64,000 nt of DNA from Reyranella sp. (GTDB lineage Bacteria > Pseudomonadota > Alphaproteobacteria > Reyranellales > Reyranellaceae), in NCBI RefSeq assembly GCF_004297265.1, contig NZ_SCUT01000028.1, positions 114,969-178,968 of the forward strand, given 5' to 3'. The position numbers and the translations under genes are program-made. The notes beneath the pieces were generated by a model. It saw nothing but the letters and a program-made list of their open reading frames with translations, ran no database searches and was not told the origin of the DNA. Positions 62,028-64,000 of the stretch are shown piece after piece. Positions within the stretch are counted from its first letter, which is position 1, and each line of letters starts with the position of its first letter.

Positions 62028-62915
62028 TCAGAACGCCTTTGCGATGCCGAGGATGACGCGGCTGGCGCAGTTCTGTGTGCCGAGGCAGTCCTGAACGCTG
62101 AGGTTTGTGCCTGTGTAGACGGCGGAGAGGTCGAAGCCGTAGACGGAGACGACGAGGCCGAGCTGCCAGTCCCAGTAGTTGTCGTTGGGGATGCCGTAGT
62201 TGATGTTGCGCTCGACGTATTGGTTGCCGATGGTGCCGAAGGCCTTGAAGGCGATGTTTTCGTTGACGTAGAGGAACGGCAGGGGAACGGTGACGGAGGC
62301 CCACTTGTACCAGGCATTGCCGGAGTTGGCGAAGAAGTTGGGGCTGTAGCGGACGGCGGCGCTGACCTGAGCGACGCCGAAATCGTATCCGGCGACGAGG
62401 CCGAACTCGCTGAAGTCGTAGAACAGGTTCGACGGGGCGCTGAGGTAGTTGTAGCGGATGTAGCCGAGGTCGAAGGTGAGCTTGTCGTCGAGGAGCTTGA
62501 GCTTGAGGCCGGTGAGAAGGTCGATCTCGGCGGTCGTGCCGGTGCCGGGGAAGTTCACGTTGGAGCCCCAGGCGCCGACATAGGCGCTGAGGGGGATCTT
62601 CTCGCTGACTGTGGGAGTTTCATAGCCGAGGGCGACCTGGACGGCGACCTGGCGCTGGGTCTGCGAGATGCCGCGATAGGAATAGTCGTTGAGGACGGCG
62701 AAGCCGGCGGTGAAGTTGCCGCCGAACGGAGCCTTCCAGGTCTCCTTCTCCGGTGCCGCGGGCGTGGTCGCCGCATCGGGCGTACCCTGAGCCGTCTGCT
62801 GATCCTGCGTGACCGATACGGTCTGCGGATTTGGTGTGCCCTGTGCATAGGCAGCGCTGGCTGCACAGAATGTGATCAGCGTAGTAGCCAGAACAGCGGT
62901 TTTTTTAAGCAACAC
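62028..62915 (-). CDS. TorF-family putative porin
   Basis: 295 residues from GTG 62915 (TTG 62912 is the alternative), with GGGGGTGG as ribosome site. Signal peptide (TAVLATTLITFCAASAAYA), a low-complexity Thr/Pro/Gln/Ala stretch to ~60, then alternating beta strands such as FAVLNDYSYRGISQTQRQVA, ending in Phe, as outer-membrane barrels do. The DYSYRGISQT block is the TorF (TIGR02001-type) signature. Members often adjoin glnK-amtB. A sigma-54 promoter precedes it. Confidence 0.87.
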   Translation of the reverse strand: MLLKKTAVLATTLITFCAASAAYAQGTPNPQTVSVTQDQQTAQGTPDAATTPAAPEKETWKAPFGGNFTAGFAVLNDYSYRGISQTQRQVAVQVALGYETPTVSEKIPLSAYVGAWGSNVNFPGTGTTAEIDLLTGLKLKLLDDKLTFDLGYIRYNYLSAPSNLFYDFSEFGLVAGYDFGVAQVSAAVRYSPNFFANSGNAWYKWASVTVPLPFLYVNENIAFKAFGTIGNQYVERNINYGIPNDNYWDWQLGLVVSVYGFDLSAVYTGTNLSVQDCLGTQNCASRVILGIAKAF

Positions 62916-62937
62916 GACCACCCCCAAAGACTTATGA

Positions 62938-63411
<474 letters not shown>

Positions 63412-63449
63412 TCCGACACCACAATCAACTCGAGAACCAGGGGACAACG

Positions 63450-64000
63450 ATGAAGTTCAAGACCAACTCGGTGCTTGCCGGCGCGGGGGCGGCCGCGGTG
63501 CTGCTCCTGCCGGCGCTGGCGCTGGCCCAGGCCGCCGCGCCGGCCGCCGCTCCGGCGGCTGCTGCTGCGGCACCCAAGCTCGATACCGGCGATACGGCGT
63601 GGATGCTGACCTCGACGGCACTCGTGCTGATGATGACCATTCCCGGCCTCGCCCTGTTCTACGGCGGCATGGTCCGCAAGAAGAACGTGCTGTCGACGGT
63701 GATGCAGAGCTTCGCCATCACCTGCATGATCTCCGTGCTCTGGCTGATCGTCGGCTACAGCCTGGCCTTCACGCCGGGCAGCTCGATCATCGGCGGCCTC
63801 AGCCGCATCTTCATGGCGGGCCTGACGCTCGACGGCGTGCACGACCTCGCCAAGACGATCCCCGAGACCGTCTTCATGTGCTTCCAGCTCACCTTCGCCA
63901 TCATCACGCCGGCCCTGATCGCCGGCGCCTTCGCCGAGCGCATGAAGTTCTCGGCGATGATGTGGTTCATGGCGCTGTGGTCGCTGATCGTCTATGCGCC
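63450..64000 (+). CDS. amtB: Ammonium transporter, N-terminal part
   Basis: The first ~183 residues are in the window. A signal peptide (LAGAGAAAVLLLPALALAQ) and an Ala/Pro linker precede LDTGDTAWMLTSTALVLMM, whose key block is AWMLTSTALVLMM. MTIPGLALFYGGMVRKKNVLS (core GLALFYGGMVR), FQLTFAIITPALIAGAFAER follow, all Amt family. The pore His pair lies beyond the right edge. Forms the ammonium channel with GlnK as regulator. Confidence 0.95.
   Translation, partial: MKFKTNSVLAGAGAAAVLLLPALALAQAAAPAAAPAAAAAAPKLDTGDTAWMLTSTALVLMMTIPGLALFYGGMVRKKNVLSTVMQSFAITCMISVLWLIVGYSLAFTPGSSIIGGLSRIFMAGLTLDGVHDLAKTIPETVFMCFQLTFAIITPALIAGAFAERMKFSAMMWFMALWSLIVYA

Overview
The window is a dense, GC-rich stretch of bacterial chromosome, almost certainly from an alphaproteobacterium. 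The pointers are the gene content (RidA, YggT/DUF167, a TorF-like porin beside glnK-amtB, a pst-phoU-phoB set and a GSCFA protein), a Zur box of the alphaproteobacterial GTTATAnTATAAC type, and FNR/FixK-type and Pho-type regulatory sites. The style resembles Reyranella or other Rhodospirillales/Hyphomicrobiales soil bacteria, but the genus is a guess. I found no insertion sequence, prophage, CRISPR array or rRNA operon. Two tRNA genes are present: Ala(CGC) and Gly(GCC).

Layout. 1-6.5 kb: minus-strand metabolic genes (a cut-off acyl-CoA synthetase-like gene, an M14-like peptidase, a VOC protein, a Tat-exported GH1 glucosidase, an orphan amino-acid-type binding protein, and RibA with a degenerate RibB-like N-terminus). 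6.6-11.5 kb: a response regulator, then two 355-residue paralogous diiron ferritin-like proteins flanking an FAD/2Fe-2S reductase and a DUF1275 membrane protein. The two diiron genes share a 23-base upstream element. 11.5-36.6 kb: mostly housekeeping genes (tRNA-Ala, ridA, a two-TM/FHA pair, yggT, folD, znuA with a Zur box, tRNA-Gly, panC, thiolase/TauD pair, rlmN, argG, rhomboid protease, a PhoR-like kinase) mixed with several less familiar fusions.

36.8-53 kb is a phosphorus-acquisition island. phnC-phnD-phnE-phnE and a DUF1045 2H-fold protein run rightwards and meet, tail to tail with a 53-base overlap, the leftward C-P lyase operon phnGHIJKLMN. Divergent from phnG, pstS-pstC-pstA-pstB-phoU-phoB runs to a strong terminator. 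Candidate Pho boxes lie upstream of phnC, phnG and pstS with nearly the same gap to the start codon (61-63 bases). A perfect FNR/FixK-type site sits in the phnG/pstS intergenic region. Phosphonates taken up by PhnCDE would be opened by the C-P lyase complex and the phosphate would feed the same PhoB-controlled economy. The likely PhoR kinase sits about 14 kb away behind argG.

53-64 kb: an operon of moeB-like, dsrE-like, adenosine-kinase-like and AmpG-like genes, a Bcr/CflA exporter, a ubiH-GNAT-cobW-WD40 run, and finally a nitrogen-control locus (torF-like porin divergent from glnK-amtB). There, two sigma-54 promoters form a perfect 17-base inverted repeat.

A recurring structural theme is that most junctions between convergent genes carry long palindromic elements (8.5, 11.5, 21.5, 24.9, 29.0, 53.1 and 58.0 kb). 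At least two repeat families are involved, one of which shows compensatory base changes.
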